Assembly (NCBI GenBank): GCA_024235695.1
Contig: JACKLX010000011.1
Location: forward strand, 62,001-126,000
Origin: Accumulibacter sp.
GTDB taxonomy: Bacteria > Pseudomonadota > Gammaproteobacteria > Burkholderiales > Rhodocyclaceae
DNA: 64,000 nucleotides
Reading direction: 5' to 3'
Part shown: piece after piece, positions 27,093 to 37,205 of the stretch
How the letters are laid out: each line of letters begins with the position of its first letter
Numbering within the stretch: the stretch's first letter is position 1
Translations under genes and position numbers: made by a program
The notes under the pieces: generated by a model
Database searches by the model: none
What the model was told of the DNA's origin: nothing
Seen by the model: only the letters and a program-made list of their open reading frames with translations

Positions 27093-28271
27093 TCAGCAGT
27101 CCCGCTCGGCCGCAGCGGGCACCGGCAGGATGATCACGAACTCGCTCCCTTCGCCAGCTACCGAGCGAAGCTTCATGCTACCACCGTGGGCGCGCACCAC
27201 GCCGAGCGCGATCGCCAGACCGAGCCCGGTTCCCTGACCTCTGGTGGTGAAGAACGGTTCGAAGACGCGCGCCTGAATCTCGGGCGCAATCCCGGAACCG
27301 GTATCCCTGACGGCGATCCGCAATTGCTCGTCGGCAAGGGTCGCGTCGAGGGTGACTTCGCCGTCGGCCGCGCAGGCCTGCAAGGCGTTCTCGAGCAGGT
27401 TCACCAGCGCGCCGACCAGCGCCTTGCGGCCGCCGGTGACGATTGCCTGGTCGGCGTCACAGAGCAGCCGGAAGCGGACACCCCGGTTGGCAAACAGGGG
27501 CTCGACGGTCAGCACCGCGTCGGCCAGCAATTGCCGCACCGGCGTGCGGTCGCTACCGATGCTTTCGCCGCGCGCGAACAGCAGCACTTCCTGAATCAGC
27601 CGCTCGAGGCGTCTGAGCTGGACGGTGGTCTTGCCGGCGAAGCGCAGGCGCGCCTCGTCAGCCAGTTCGGCCTGGCCAAGATTGGCGCTGTAGAGCAAGG
27701 CGGTGGCCAGCGGCGTGCGCAACTGGTGAGCCAGCGACGCCGCCATTTCACCCATCGCGACCAGCCGCTGGTTACGTTCGAGCTCGGCCTTGAGGCCATG
27801 CGCCGCGGTGACGTCGTGGATCAGAAGAATCCTCCCACCGGCCGAATCGAGCGGACTCTCGACAATCGCCAGGCGTCGCGAATCGAGCTGCCATTCGTCC
27901 GGCGAGTCGGTCGCCCGCAAACGGTCCTGCGCCATCGCTGGCCAGCTTTCGCCGATCATCGCCTGGCCAAACATCCGGCTGGCGGCCGGATTCGCCTCGC
28001 TGACGCAGGCCGCGGCGTCGACCACGACGACGCCGGCCGGCAAGGCATCGAGCAACAATGAAAGGCGCTCGGAGAGCGCTTCTTTCTCCTCGTACTGCCG
28101 ACGCAAGGCGCCGTTGGCGACCGCCAGTTCGGCGGTCAGCGACTCGACGCGATTCTGAAGCCCCTGGTAGGACTGCGTCAGCGCCAGCGAGACCTGATTG
28201 AAGGCGTCGAACGCCCGTTGCAACTCCTGTGCCTTGAGTTCCTGGCCCGACAGTGGTGAAACTTGACTCAT
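27093..28271 (-). CDS. fleS: Flagellar two-component sensor kinase FleS/FlrB
   Basis: A 392-residue soluble PAS-containing histidine kinase. An N-terminal coiled coil is followed by a PAS domain (LLDALPAGVVVVDAAACVSEANPAASRMFG), an H-box MGEMAASLAHQLRTPL and HATPase motifs (NLLENALQA, VRDTGSGI, GQGTGLGLAI). There is no membrane segment, so it probably reads an internal cue such as basal-body assembly state. It is the partner of the adjacent FleR. It starts divergently from fliF, 103 bases away. Confidence 0.93.
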   Translation of the reverse strand: MSQVSPLSGQELKAQELQRAFDAFNQVSLALTQSYQGLQNRVESLTAELAVANGALRRQYEEKEALSERLSLLLDALPAGVVVVDAAACVSEANPAASRMFGQAMIGESWPAMAQDRLRATDSPDEWQLDSRRLAIVESPLDSAGGRILLIHDVTAAHGLKAELERNQRLVAMGEMAASLAHQLRTPLATALLYSANLGQAELADEARLRFAGKTTVQLRRLERLIQEVLLFARGESIGSDRTPVRQLLADAVLTVEPLFANRGVRFRLLCDADQAIVTGGRKALVGALVNLLENALQACAADGEVTLDATLADEQLRIAVRDTGSGIAPEIQARVFEPFFTTRGQGTGLGLAIALGVVRAHGGSMKLRSVAGEGSEFVIILPVPAAAERDC

Positions 28272-28275
28272 CGGA

Positions 28276-28290
28276 TGGAAAGTCCCGTGC
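28276..28290 (+). promoter_or_regulatory. Candidate sigma-54 promoter of the fliF operon
   Basis: TGGAAAGTCCCGTGC keeps the GG-N10-GC core of a -24/-12 element and 8 of 11 consensus bases. It lies 85 bases upstream of the fliF ATG in the fleS-fliF divergent gap. A TACAAT further downstream could be an alternative sigma-70 -10 box. Confidence 0.5.
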
Positions 28291-28374
28291 AGTTAACCGC
28301 TACAATAGCAGAGCACTTATCAGCCCTTTTCGCTTTCCGCCTGCTCGATTGCAGGCTCATACCGTATCACGCGC

Positions 28375-30111
28375 ATGGCGGCAGCCGGAACCGAAACGAC
28401 AGAAACAGCAGGCGCGGGCAATCCGCTGGATCGCGTTCGCGAGGCTCTGGCGCGTTTGAGCGACCGGCAGAAGGTGGTGCTGATGGTGTCGATCGCCGCC
28501 GTCTTCGCGCTGCTCGTCACCGCCGCAATGATGCTCAGACAGGGCGAGTTCAGAATTCTCTTCTCGAACGTTGGCGAGCGCGACGGCGGCGCGATCATCG
28601 CCGCACTCGAGCAGATGAACGTGCCGTACCAGTTCAGCGACTCGGGCAGCGCGATTCTCGTCCCCGGCAGCCGGGTCCACGACGTCCGCCTGCGCCTCGC
28701 CTCGCAGGGACTGCCCCGTGGCGGCGCCGTCGGCTTCGAGCTGATGGAAAGCCAGAAGTTCGGAATCAGCCAGTTTGCCGAACAGGTCAATTATCAGCGC
28801 GGTCTCGAGGGCGAACTGTCGCGAACCATCCAGTCGATTGCCGCCGTTCAGTCGGCACGCGTCCACCTGGCGATTCCGAAGCCCAGCGTCTTCCTGCGCG
28901 AAGAACTCAAGCCCTCGGCGTCGGTGCTGCTCCGCCTCTATCCCGGACGCTCGCTGGACCCGGCGCAGATCGCCGGCATCCAGAACCTGGTCGCCGCCAG
29001 CGTGCCGCAGTTGGCGCCGACCAGCGTCACTCTGCTCGACCAGAGCGGTGCGCTGCTGTCGCAGGCGAAAAGCAAGCTGCTGGAAGCCGGTCTCGACCCA
29101 ACGCAGGTGAATTACGTCCAGGAAGTCGAGGCGAGCATCATCAAGCGCGTCGAAGACATCCTGGCGCCGATCGTCGGTGCCGACAACGCGCGCGTCCAGA
29201 TCGCTGCCGACATCGACTTCTCGCAGAGCGAACAGACCGCCGAAACCCATCGACCCAACACGACACCGCCAGATATCGCCATCCGCAGCCAGCAGAGCAG
29301 CGAAACGGCGAGTACCAACGCCAGCGCGCAGGGCGTTCCCGGGGCGCTCAGCAATCAACCGCCGGTGCCGGCAAGCGCACCGCTGACCCAGCCCGCGGTG
29401 GCTGGCGCCGGCCCCGGCTCGACGCCGGTCCAGCCACCACTGCCCGGCCAGATCAATGCGGCCGGAGTGCAGGCACCCATTGCCAGCGTCGGTCAGCCGC
29501 TCAGTACCAGCAAGAACTCGACGGTGAACTACGAGGTCGACAAGACCATCCGCCATGTCAAGCAAGCGGTCGGGACGATCAAGCGGCTGTCGGGTGCGGT
29601 GGTGATCAACCAGCGCAAGGAAATCGGCAAGGACGGCAAAGCGCTGAGCAAGCCTTTGCCGGATGCCGAGCTGAAACAGATCAGCGATCTCGTCAAGGAA
29701 GCCATGGGTTTCAACAAGGATCGCGGCGACACCGTCTCGGTCGCCAACGCGCCGTTCACCGCGATCGACAAGACGGACGAACTGCCGCTGTGGCGTGATC
29801 CCGAAATGGTCGGCCTGGCCAAGGACCTGATCAAGTTCGGCGCGATCGCAGCAATCATCGCCTATCTCCTGCTTGGCGTCGTCCGGCCGCTGCTGAAAAC
29901 CGTCCTCCCGCCCAAGCCGGTGGCCGCGGCGACGCCCGGCGGCACGATCGACCTGATGGCGGGTGATGAAGGCGGCGACGGCGAAGAGCGGGCGCCGACA
30001 GCTGGCCAGCAGCTCGAGAAGAAGCTCGCCGATGCCCGTGCGCTGGCACAGCAGGATCCCAAGGCGGTGGCCAACATCATCAGGGAATGGATGGGCGCCA
30101 ATGCCGGCTGA
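28375..30111 (+). CDS. fliF: Flagellar MS-ring protein FliF
   Basis: A 578-residue inner-membrane ring protein. The first transmembrane segment is near residues 36-56 (VVLMVSIAAVFALLVTAAMML), followed by ring-building motifs (GGAIIAALEQMNVPY, RLRLASQGLPRGGAVGFELM), the conserved NYQRGLEGELSRTIQSIAAVQSARVHLAIPK region, a Pro/Ala-rich periplasmic loop (about 290-370), a second transmembrane segment (about 483-503) and a cytoplasmic tail that docks FliG. It is the first gene of fliFGHIJKLMNOPQR; its end overlaps fliG. Confidence 0.96.
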   Translation: MAAAGTETTETAGAGNPLDRVREALARLSDRQKVVLMVSIAAVFALLVTAAMMLRQGEFRILFSNVGERDGGAIIAALEQMNVPYQFSDSGSAILVPGSRVHDVRLRLASQGLPRGGAVGFELMESQKFGISQFAEQVNYQRGLEGELSRTIQSIAAVQSARVHLAIPKPSVFLREELKPSASVLLRLYPGRSLDPAQIAGIQNLVAASVPQLAPTSVTLLDQSGALLSQAKSKLLEAGLDPTQVNYVQEVEASIIKRVEDILAPIVGADNARVQIAADIDFSQSEQTAETHRPNTTPPDIAIRSQQSSETASTNASAQGVPGALSNQPPVPASAPLTQPAVAGAGPGSTPVQPPLPGQINAAGVQAPIASVGQPLSTSKNSTVNYEVDKTIRHVKQAVGTIKRLSGAVVINQRKEIGKDGKALSKPLPDAELKQISDLVKEAMGFNKDRGDTVSVANAPFTAIDKTDELPLWRDPEMVGLAKDLIKFGAIAAIIAYLLLGVVRPLLKTVLPPKPVAAATPGGTIDLMAGDEGGDGEERAPTAGQQLEKKLADARALAQQDPKAVANIIREWMGANAG

Positions 30112-31099
30112 CGAAGGCATAGACAAGAGCGCCATCCTGCTGATCGCGCTCGGTGAAGATTACGCCGCCGAGGTTCTCAAGCATCTGGGACCCAAGGAGG
30201 TGCAGAAACTGGGCCACGCGATGGCGGCCCTGCGTTCGGTCCCGCGGACGCGCGTCGAAGAGGTGCTCTCGGAGTTCCACACCACCGCCGAGGAATCGGC
30301 CGCAGTGAACGTCGATACCGACGCCTATGTCCGCTCGGTGCTCACCAAGGCGCTCGGCGACGACAAGGCGTCCAATCTGATCTCGCGAATCCTGCAGCCC
30401 GGCGACACCAACGGCATCGAAGGGCTCAAGTGGATGGACGCTCCGACGGTGGCCGATCTGATCAAGAACGAGCACCCACAGATCATCGCCACGATTCTCG
30501 TTCACCTCGCCCATGACCATACCAGTGACATCCTCAACCAGTTCACCGAACGACTGCGCAACGATGTCGTCCTGCGCATCGCGACGCTCGAAGGCATTCA
30601 ACCCGACGCCCTGAAGGAATTGAACGACGTCATGCTGCGCCTGCTCTCCGGCTCGGCGAGCGTCAAGCAATCGGCGATGGGTGGCGTCCGGACGGTAGCC
30701 GAAATCCTCAACTTCATGGGCACTGCCAACGAAACGTCGGTGGTCGACTCGATTCGCGAGTACGATCCGGACCTGGCGCAGAAGATCCTCGACGAGATGT
30801 TCGTCTTCGAGAACCTGCTCGACCTTGACGATCGCGCGATCCAGCTCCTGCTGCGCGAGATACAGTCCGAATCCCTGATCCTGGCGATGAAGGGTGCCAC
30901 CGAATCGCTGCGCGACAAGATCTTCAAGAACATGTCGCAACGCGCTTCGGAAATGCTGCGCGAAGATCTCGACTCGCGTGGTCCGGTGCGCCTCTCCGAA
31001 GTCGAAGCCGAGCAGAAGGAGATCCTCAAGATCGTCCGCCGACTCGCCGACGAAGGCCAGATCGTGCTCGGCGGCGCCGGTGGGGAGGAAATGGTCTGA
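30101..31099 (+). CDS. fliG: Flagellar motor switch protein FliG
   Basis: A 332-residue rotor protein linking FliF to the FliM/FliN ring and contacting the stator. The start ATG at 30101 overlaps the fliF stop by 11 bases; longer upstream readings are not credible. N-terminal (DKSAILLIALGEDYAAEVLKHLGPKEVQKLG), middle EHPQIIATILVHL, and C-terminal charged torque helix (FVFENLLDLDDRAIQLLLREIQSESLILAMKGATESLRDKIFKNMSQRASEMLREDL) are all conserved. Confidence 0.97.
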   Translation: MPADEGIDKSAILLIALGEDYAAEVLKHLGPKEVQKLGHAMAALRSVPRTRVEEVLSEFHTTAEESAAVNVDTDAYVRSVLTKALGDDKASNLISRILQPGDTNGIEGLKWMDAPTVADLIKNEHPQIIATILVHLAHDHTSDILNQFTERLRNDVVLRIATLEGIQPDALKELNDVMLRLLSGSASVKQSAMGGVRTVAEILNFMGTANETSVVDSIREYDPDLAQKILDEMFVFENLLDLDDRAIQLLLREIQSESLILAMKGATESLRDKIFKNMSQRASEMLREDLDSRGPVRLSEVEAEQKEILKIVRRLADEGQIVLGGAGGEEMV

Positions 31100-31194
31100 G
31101 CGCAAATGGCAGCGAGGAGCGAGTAGGTGAGTGAGCAGCACAATGAACTGGCCTTGCCGCCGACCAGCGTAGCAGCGATGAGCGTGCATCGGCG

Positions 31195-31953
31195 ATGAGC
31201 GATTTCATCCCCAAGGAAAAGCTGACCGCCTACCAGCGCTGGGAAGTCGCCGCTTTCGACGAGGATAGAAAGGTCACCGCCGAGTCGCCGCCGGCCGCCC
31301 GGCAAGCTGAAGATCAGCCGCTCGCAGCTCCGCCCGTCGAAACGGCCAGCGAACAGGAGAACCCGTCGCCCGAACCGCCGCTTGTGCTGCCGACCGCCGA
31401 GGCGATCGAGACCATGCATCGCGAGGCGCACGAGGCCGGCTATGCCGCGGGTTACCAGGAGGGGATTGCCGCAGCGCAGTCGTCCGCCGAGGCGATTTCG
31501 ACGCTGATGGACAACCTCCAGCAGGCACTGGCCGGCATCGACCAGACAGTCGCCGAGCAGTTGCTGGCGCTGGCCATCGAAGTCGCCAGCCAGGTACTTC
31601 GCCAGAGCCTCAAGGTGCAGCCGGAACTGCTGTTGCCGGTCGTCAGGGAAGCGGTCACCACGCTTCACCCCCATCACGGACAGCCACTGCTGTTCATCCA
31701 CCCCGTTGACGCCGCCCTGGTACGCGGCCAACTCGGCGATCAACTCGCGCATGTCAATTGGCGGATCGTCGAAGACGCGACGCTGACGCCTGGCGGCTGT
31801 CGCGTCGAACTCGGTGCCAGCGAAGTGGACGCCAGCCTCGAAACCCGCTGGCGCCGGGTCATCGAAAACATCGGCATCAGTCAGGACTGGCTGGAAGCGC
31901 AGGCGGGTGAGACGAACGCGAACGCCGGCGAGCGCCGGCTGGGCTCGCGGTGA
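31195..31953 (+). CDS. fliH: Flagellar assembly/export protein FliH
   Basis: A 252-residue stator-like regulator of the export ATPase FliI. The N-terminal 85 residues are Pro/Glu/Ala-rich, followed by the typical helical [19 protein letters not shown] segment (GxxxG-like pattern) and a C-terminal domain ([31 protein letters not shown]...[24 protein letters not shown]). It lies 95 bases after fliG and overlaps the GTG start of fliI by four bases. Confidence 0.92.
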   Translation: MSDFIPKEKLTAYQRWEVAAFDEDRKVTAESPPAARQAEDQPLAAPPVETASEQENPSPEPPLVLPTAEAIETMHREAHEAGYAAGYQEGIAAAQSSAEAISTLMDNLQQALAGIDQTVAEQLLALAIEVASQVLRQSLKVQPELLLPVVREAVTTLHPHHGQPLLFIHPVDAALVRGQLGDQLAHVNWRIVEDATLTPGGCRVELGASEVDASLETRWRRVIENIGISQDWLEAQAGETNANAGERRLGSR

Positions 31954-33368
31954 GCGAACTCTCCGAAAACCCGCACACCGCTGCCTGGCGCCGCTTTCTC
32001 GAGGGCTGCGGACAGGCTGCCAGCCAGGTCAATTCCTTGCTGCCAAGCGGTCACCTGACGCGCATCAATGGACTCGTCATGGAGGCTTCGGGCCTGCGCC
32101 TGCCGCTCGGCAGTTCATGCCGGATCATTCCTCCCGGTGGCTCGCCGATCGAAGCCGAAGTGGTCGGCTTCAACGGCGAACGACTCTTCCTGATGCCCTC
32201 GGAAGATGTCTATGGCCTGCCACCGGGCGCCCGCGTGGTCGCCCTCGAGACGCCGAAACGGCCACCGCGAATCGATCGGCCGCAGCCCGCACGCCGCCGC
32301 TCAATCGACCGGGCAAAGCTGGTGCCGGTCGGCGAGTCGCTGCTCGGACGCGTCCTCGACGGCGCCGGCCGACCGCTCGACAGGCTCGGCCCGCTGGACG
32401 CCGGATCGCTTCGCCCGCTGCAGAGCCGGCCGGTCAACCCGATGTCGAGGGCGCCGATCGAACAGGTGCTCGACGTCGGCGTGCGGGCGATCAACGCCTT
32501 GCTCTGCGTCGGCCGGGGCCAACGGATGGGGCTCTTTGCCGGATCGGGTGTCGGCAAGAGCGTGCTGCTCGGGATGATGGCCCGCTACACCGAGGCCGAC
32601 GTGATCGTCGTCGGCTTGATCGGCGAGCGCGGTCGCGAAGTCAAGGAATTCATCGAACAGATCCTCGGCGAAGAAGGTCTGCGCCGCTCGGTGGTGGTCG
32701 CCGCACCAGCCGACGTCAGCCCGCTGATGCGTCTGCAGGGTGCGGCCTACGCGACCTGCATTGCCGAGTACTTTCGCGATCGCGGCCAGCATGTCCTGCT
32801 GATCATGGATTCGCTGACCCGTTACGCCATGGCACAGCGCGAGATCGCGCTGGCCATCGGCGAGCCGCCGGTCACCCGTGGCTACCCACCGTCGGTCTTC
32901 GCCCGCCTGCCGCAGTTGGTCGAACGTGCCGGCAACGGTGCCGACGGCGGCGGTTCGATTACCGGCTTCTACACGGTCCTCGCCGAAGGCGACGACCAGC
33001 AGGATCCGATCGCCGATTCGGCACGCGCGATTCTCGACGGTCACATCGTCTTGTCGCGAACACTGGCCGATGCCGGTCACTATCCGGCGATCGACATCGA
33101 ACAATCGATCTCGCGGGCGATGGTCAATCTCGTCAGCCCGTCGCATCTCGAGCAGATCCGGCGATTCAAGAACCTCTTTTCCCGCTACCAGCGCTCGCGC
33201 GACCTGATCAGTGTCGGCGCCTATGCGGCTGGTTCAGACCTGCAACTCGACCAGGCGATCGCCATCTATCCGAGCTTTGAGGTACTGTTGCAGCAAAGCC
33301 TGGCGCAGAGAGCGGATTTCGACAGCAGCGTCGGCCAACTGCACGCCTTGTTTGCCGCCAACGGCTGA
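31950..33368 (+). CDS. fliI: Flagellum-specific export ATPase FliI
   Basis: A 472-residue F1-beta-like ATPase powering type III export. Walker A is [11 protein letters not shown] (about residues 195-205), Walker B is [48 protein letters not shown], and the C-terminus is typical. The start is GTG at 31950, fused to the fliH stop (GTGA), so translation is coupled. Confidence 0.97.
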   Translation: MSELSENPHTAAWRRFLEGCGQAASQVNSLLPSGHLTRINGLVMEASGLRLPLGSSCRIIPPGGSPIEAEVVGFNGERLFLMPSEDVYGLPPGARVVALETPKRPPRIDRPQPARRRSIDRAKLVPVGESLLGRVLDGAGRPLDRLGPLDAGSLRPLQSRPVNPMSRAPIEQVLDVGVRAINALLCVGRGQRMGLFAGSGVGKSVLLGMMARYTEADVIVVGLIGERGREVKEFIEQILGEEGLRRSVVVAAPADVSPLMRLQGAAYATCIAEYFRDRGQHVLLIMDSLTRYAMAQREIALAIGEPPVTRGYPPSVFARLPQLVERAGNGADGGGSITGFYTVLAEGDDQQDPIADSARAILDGHIVLSRTLADAGHYPAIDIEQSISRAMVNLVSPSHLEQIRRFKNLFSRYQRSRDLISVGAYAAGSDLQLDQAIAIYPSFEVLLQQSLAQRADFDSSVGQLHALFAANG

Positions 33369-33447
33369 ACTGCCGCGCGTCGGGATATCATCGCGACATC
33401 GTCACCCTGTCGTCGCTGCGGCGACGCCATGACCGGTCCAACCGCCC

Positions 33448-33894
33448 GTGCCCAGACCCTTCTCCCTGCAAACCGTGCTCGACCTGATGCAGGATCGCAG
33501 CGATGAGGCGACACGAGCTCTCGCGCAGCTGATCGCTGCCGAACGCGATGCCCGGAACAGGCTCGAGATGCTCCAGCAATACCGGGACGAATACCGCGAG
33601 CGCTTCCGGCAAGCGGCGCAAAACGGACTGCGGCAGAGCGAATGGCGCAACTACCACGAGTTCCTCAATCGCCTCGACGAGGCCATCACGCAGCAGGTCG
33701 CGACCGTCACCCGGCAGGCGACGTACACCGCCGCCGGCCAGGAAAGGTGGCAACACCAGCGGACCCGGCTGCAGGCCTTTGATGCGCTGCACGAACGCCA
33801 TCGCGCCAGCGAAGCGCGGCGTGAACTTCGCCAGGAGCAAAAGGCGCAGGACGAGTTCGCCGCTCGCCGAACGGACGACGACGAGAAGCACTGA
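33448..33894 (+). CDS. fliJ: Flagellar FliJ protein
   Basis: A 148-residue, nearly wholly helical, Gln/Arg/Glu-rich coiled-coil protein, as expected for the central stalk that couples FliI to the export gate. The N-terminus PFSLQTVLDLMQDRSDEATRALAQLIAAERDARNRLEMLQQYRDEYRERF is typical of FliJ. The start is taken as GTG at 33448; the ribosome site is weak. Position between fliI and fliK supports the call. Confidence 0.9.
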   Translation: MPRPFSLQTVLDLMQDRSDEATRALAQLIAAERDARNRLEMLQQYRDEYRERFRQAAQNGLRQSEWRNYHEFLNRLDEAITQQVATVTRQATYTAAGQERWQHQRTRLQAFDALHERHRASEARRELRQEQKAQDEFAARRTDDDEKH

Positions 33895-33953
33895 TTCACT
33901 TCAGGCACGCAATTTGCTTGAATTCCGGCAGCACCCGCCGGAGAGCATTGACC

Positions 33954-35021
33954 ATGAGCATCACGATCGTCGCAAGTTTCCTGAAACCACCCGCTCCGGC
34001 GACCACTGCCGAGGGTATTGCCGCTGGTTCGGCGCTCGCCGACGGCAGTGGTGGCGGCCTCGACTTCGCCAGCGTGCTGCTCGGCCTGCCGCCCAAGGCG
34101 AGCGTCGTGCCGGCGACTGAAGAAACCCCGCCAGCCAGCACGACGGCGGCGGGCGAGGCCGACCCGCCGCTCGGCGAAGCGCAGTTCCTGACGGTCCTCG
34201 ACCTCAGGCAGGTCAACACGCCGATCGCGCCGACGGCCCAGAGTCCGCTCGAACCGCGACTTGCCGGCGAAGGCGAGTTCGCCAGGGTCTCGCGGATCGC
34301 CGGCAAGGCACCGGCGGTCACCTCTGCGACAGCGACGACGCCGACCCCGACGGCGGATCCGAAACCCGGCCTTGTGATCGATGACGGCTCAGCGGCATCA
34401 ACGGCAGTGGGCGGCGACGGCAAGGCGGCAAATTTTGCCGTTGCCGCCGTCGCTGCCGCACAGACCTCTGGCCGCGTCGATCCGAAGGTCGTCGAAGCCG
34501 CCCCGCCAAGCAGCAATCTGGCCACTCTCGCGGCGACACCGCACGCGCAAACGGCCACGGCAGTGCCCGCGGATCTCGCGTCAAGCCTCCACACACCGCT
34601 CCGTGACCCGTCCTGGGCCGGCGATTTCGGCCAGAAGCTGTTGTGGTTCGCCAGCAATGACAAGCAGTTCGCGCAAATGACGCTCAATCCGCCACAACTC
34701 GGGTCGCTGGAGGTCACGCTGAAGCTCGACAAGGATGGCGCCAATGCGCATTTCTTCTCGGCGAACGCCGATGTTCGCGGCGCCATCGAAAACGCCCTGC
34801 CGCGACTGCGCGAGATGTTCTCGACGGCGGGAATCGAACTGGCGCAGGTCAGTGTTGGCAGCGAATCGTCCCGCCAGCCGGGCGGCGGCCAGCACCCGCC
34901 AGCGCAGCCGCCCCACCCGCTCGGCGATGGGTCTATACTTGCGACTGATTCCGTCGGCGGCTTCTCCGGCCACGAGGTCGCCATGGCGGGCGGCAGCGCG
35001 CTGATCGACATCTTCGCCTAA
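33954..35021 (+). CDS. fliK: Flagellar hook-length control protein FliK
   Basis: A 355-residue exported ruler and substrate-specificity switch. The long N-terminal region is Ala/Pro/Thr-rich and disordered; the C-terminal Flg_hook domain starts near residue 220 (WAGDFGQKLLWFASNDKQFAQMTLNPPQLGSLEVTLKLDKDGANAHFFSANADVRGAIENALPRLREMFSTAGIEL). ATG 33954 is chosen for its GGAGAG site; the frame is open 36 bases further upstream. Confidence 0.93.
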   Translation: MSITIVASFLKPPAPATTAEGIAAGSALADGSGGGLDFASVLLGLPPKASVVPATEETPPASTTAAGEADPPLGEAQFLTVLDLRQVNTPIAPTAQSPLEPRLAGEGEFARVSRIAGKAPAVTSATATTPTPTADPKPGLVIDDGSAASTAVGGDGKAANFAVAAVAAAQTSGRVDPKVVEAAPPSSNLATLAATPHAQTATAVPADLASSLHTPLRDPSWAGDFGQKLLWFASNDKQFAQMTLNPPQLGSLEVTLKLDKDGANAHFFSANADVRGAIENALPRLREMFSTAGIELAQVSVGSESSRQPGGGQHPPAQPPHPLGDGSILATDSVGGFSGHEVAMAGGSALIDIFA

Positions 35022-35107
35022 CGCCTGTCGCCCGCGTGCGCGACCATGCGCTGGTCCGGGACCAGAGAACAAACGACAAACAGGACAATCAGGGAGACAG
35101 GTGCTGA

Positions 35108-35662
35108 ATGGCCAATGATGCAAAGTCCGCAGCCGAAAGCGCGAGCGCCGCGCCAGCGAAAAGCAGCAAGAAACTGCTGATCATCATTGTCGCCCTGCTG
35201 GTGCTGGTACTCGGCCTTGGTGGAGTGGGTGCCTTCCTGCTGCTGAAACCGGCTCCGGAGTACGACGAGGAGCATGGCGAAGCCGCCGTTGAAAGGTCCG
35301 GGCCAGTCAAGAAGAAGAAGGCCGCGCGCGACGGCCCGCCGATCTACGTCGCCATGGACGCATTCACCGTCAATCTCGTGCCGGAAAACGGCGACCAGTT
35401 CCTGCAGCTGATCATTTCGGTCGAAGTCGACGATGGGCAGACCGACGAACAGCTCAAGCAGTACATGCCCAAGCTGCGCAACGATCTGACCTTGCTGCTG
35501 TCGAGCAAGAAGGCGTCCGAGCTGATCACCACTGAAGGCAAGCGGAACCTGGCGCAGGAAATCAGGGAGCAGATGAATGGCGTTCTCGACCCTGCCGGCA
35601 AAGGCAAGAAGCGTGAGTGGCCGATCAGGGAAGTCCTGTTCACCTCTTTCATCATTCAGTGA
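35108..35662 (+). CDS. fliL: Flagellar basal body-associated protein FliL
   Basis: A 184-residue single-pass membrane protein. Residues 1-20 are cytoplasmic, followed by one transmembrane helix (KLLIIIVALLVLVLGLGGVGAFLLL) and a periplasmic domain (PPIYVAMDAFTVNLVPENGDQFLQLIISVEVDD...). FliL associates with the stator units and supports torque or swarming. An 86-base gap separates it from fliK and holds a short hairpin but no clear promoter. fliM follows after 6 bases. Confidence 0.95.
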   Translation: MANDAKSAAESASAAPAKSSKKLLIIIVALLVLVLGLGGVGAFLLLKPAPEYDEEHGEAAVERSGPVKKKKAARDGPPIYVAMDAFTVNLVPENGDQFLQLIISVEVDDGQTDEQLKQYMPKLRNDLTLLLSSKKASELITTEGKRNLAQEIREQMNGVLDPAGKGKKREWPIREVLFTSFIIQ

Positions 35663-35668
35663 GCGACG

Positions 35669-36673
35669 ATGAGCGCCGATTTCCTCTCCCAGGATGAAGT
35701 CGACGCCCTGCTCAAGGGCGTCAGCGGCGAAGCCGACGAACAGGAGCCGGTCGAGGATGTTGGCGATGGTGCGCGTCCTTACAACCTCGGGACGCAGGAG
35801 CGGATCGTCCGCGGGCGGATGCCGACGCTCGAACTGGTCAACGAACGCTTCGCCCGTTATCTGCGCATCGGTCTGTTCAATTACATGCATCGCAGCACCG
35901 AGATCTCGGTCGGCTCGATACGCGTCCAGAAATACAGCGAGTTCACCCGCAACCTGGTGGTGCCAACCAACCTCAACCTGGTTACCGCCAAGTCGCTGCG
36001 TGGCACGGCATTGTTCGTCTTCGACCCCAGCCTGGTGTTCCTGGTGGTGGACAACATGTTCGGCGGCGACGGTCGTTTCCACACTCGCGTCGAAGGCCGG
36101 GACTTCACGGCGACCGAGCAACGGATCATCCAGGGACTGCTGGCAGTGGTGTTCAACGAGTATTCCCGCTCGTGGAAGCCGGTATATGACATGAGCTTCG
36201 AGTACGTCCGGTCGGAGATGAATTCGCAATTCGCGAACATCGCGACACCCTCCGAAATAGTCATCTCGACGACCTTTTCGCTGGAGTTCGGCGGCTCGAG
36301 CGCCGACATGCACATCTGCTTCCCGTACGCGATGATCGAACCGATTCGTGATCTGCTGTACAGCGCCATGCAGAGCGACCAGCTGTCGACCGACCGGCGC
36401 TGGATCATCATGTTGCGCAAGCAACTGAAGAACGCCGAGGTGGAAATCACCGCCAAGCTGGCAACGACCAGCGTCACCCTTCGCCAGATTCTGAAGATGA
36501 AGGTCGGCGATGTCATTCCCCTGGACATCCCCGACAAGATCGTCGCCCAGGTTGACGACGTACCGGTTATGGAATGCCACTACGGGCAGCAGGATGGTCA
36601 GTACGCTCTCAAGATCGACCGCTTCATCGCCGCCGAGAACGAGCACACCCCTGTCGGAGAAAGCAATGGATAA
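35669..36673 (+). CDS. fliM: Flagellar motor switch protein FliM
   Basis: A 334-residue C-ring protein. The N-terminal MSADFLSQDEVDALLKGV is the CheY-P binding segment. The middle CheC-like domain contains RIVRGRMPTLELVNERFARYLRIGLFNYMHR and the GGDGR loop, and the C-terminal SpoA domain follows (EVEITAKLATTSVTLRQILKMKVGDVIPLDIPDKI). Its stop overlaps fliN. Confidence 0.97.
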   Translation: MSADFLSQDEVDALLKGVSGEADEQEPVEDVGDGARPYNLGTQERIVRGRMPTLELVNERFARYLRIGLFNYMHRSTEISVGSIRVQKYSEFTRNLVVPTNLNLVTAKSLRGTALFVFDPSLVFLVVDNMFGGDGRFHTRVEGRDFTATEQRIIQGLLAVVFNEYSRSWKPVYDMSFEYVRSEMNSQFANIATPSEIVISTTFSLEFGGSSADMHICFPYAMIEPIRDLLYSAMQSDQLSTDRRWIIMLRKQLKNAEVEITAKLATTSVTLRQILKMKVGDVIPLDIPDKIVAQVDDVPVMECHYGQQDGQYALKIDRFIAAENEHTPVGESNG

Positions 36674-37103
36674 GGAAGAAACGGACGATTTCGATAGCGC
36701 CGCCGGTGACAGCAGCGCCGACGACGATTGGGCAGCGGCGATGGCCGAACAGGCGATGGCCGAGTCGACTCCCGCCGGCAACGCGCAGGCCGCCAATATC
36801 TTCCCGAGCTTCGACGAGCCGGGAAACAAGGCCTCGCTGATGAACGAACTCGACATGATCCTGGATATTCCGGTACAGATCGCCGTCGAGCTCGGGCGTA
36901 CCAAGATCACCATCAAGAATCTGCTGCAACTGGCGCATGGCTCGGTCGTCGAACTCGACGCGATGGCCGGCGAACCGATGAGCGTCTTCGTCAATGGCAC
37001 GCTGATCGCCCAGGGTGAGGTGGTGGTGGTCAATGACAAGTTCGGCATCCGGCTGACCGACATCGTCACCCCGTCCGAGCGGGCCCGCAAGATCGGCCAC
37101 TGA
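36666..37103 (+). CDS. fliN: Flagellar motor switch protein FliN
   Basis: A 145-residue C-ring protein with an acidic N-terminal extension (DKEETDDFDSAAGDSSADDDW) and the SpoA domain (LDMILDIPVQIAVELGRTKITIKNLLQLAHGSVVELDAMAGEPMSVFVNGTLIAQGEVVVVNDKFGIRLTDI). The ATG at 36666 overlaps the fliM stop by 8 bases. Confidence 0.96.
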   Translation: MDKEETDDFDSAAGDSSADDDWAAAMAEQAMAESTPAGNAQAANIFPSFDEPGNKASLMNELDMILDIPVQIAVELGRTKITIKNLLQLAHGSVVELDAMAGEPMSVFVNGTLIAQGEVVVVNDKFGIRLTDIVTPSERARKIGH

Positions 37104-37205
37104 GTCGGGCAGCACCCTTGCCGGCGTCGCCCCGCCGATGCGACGTTTGATCTTCCTCGCGCTTGCTTTAAGATAGCGACCAGCCCACCGCGCCGGCCGA
37201 CACTC

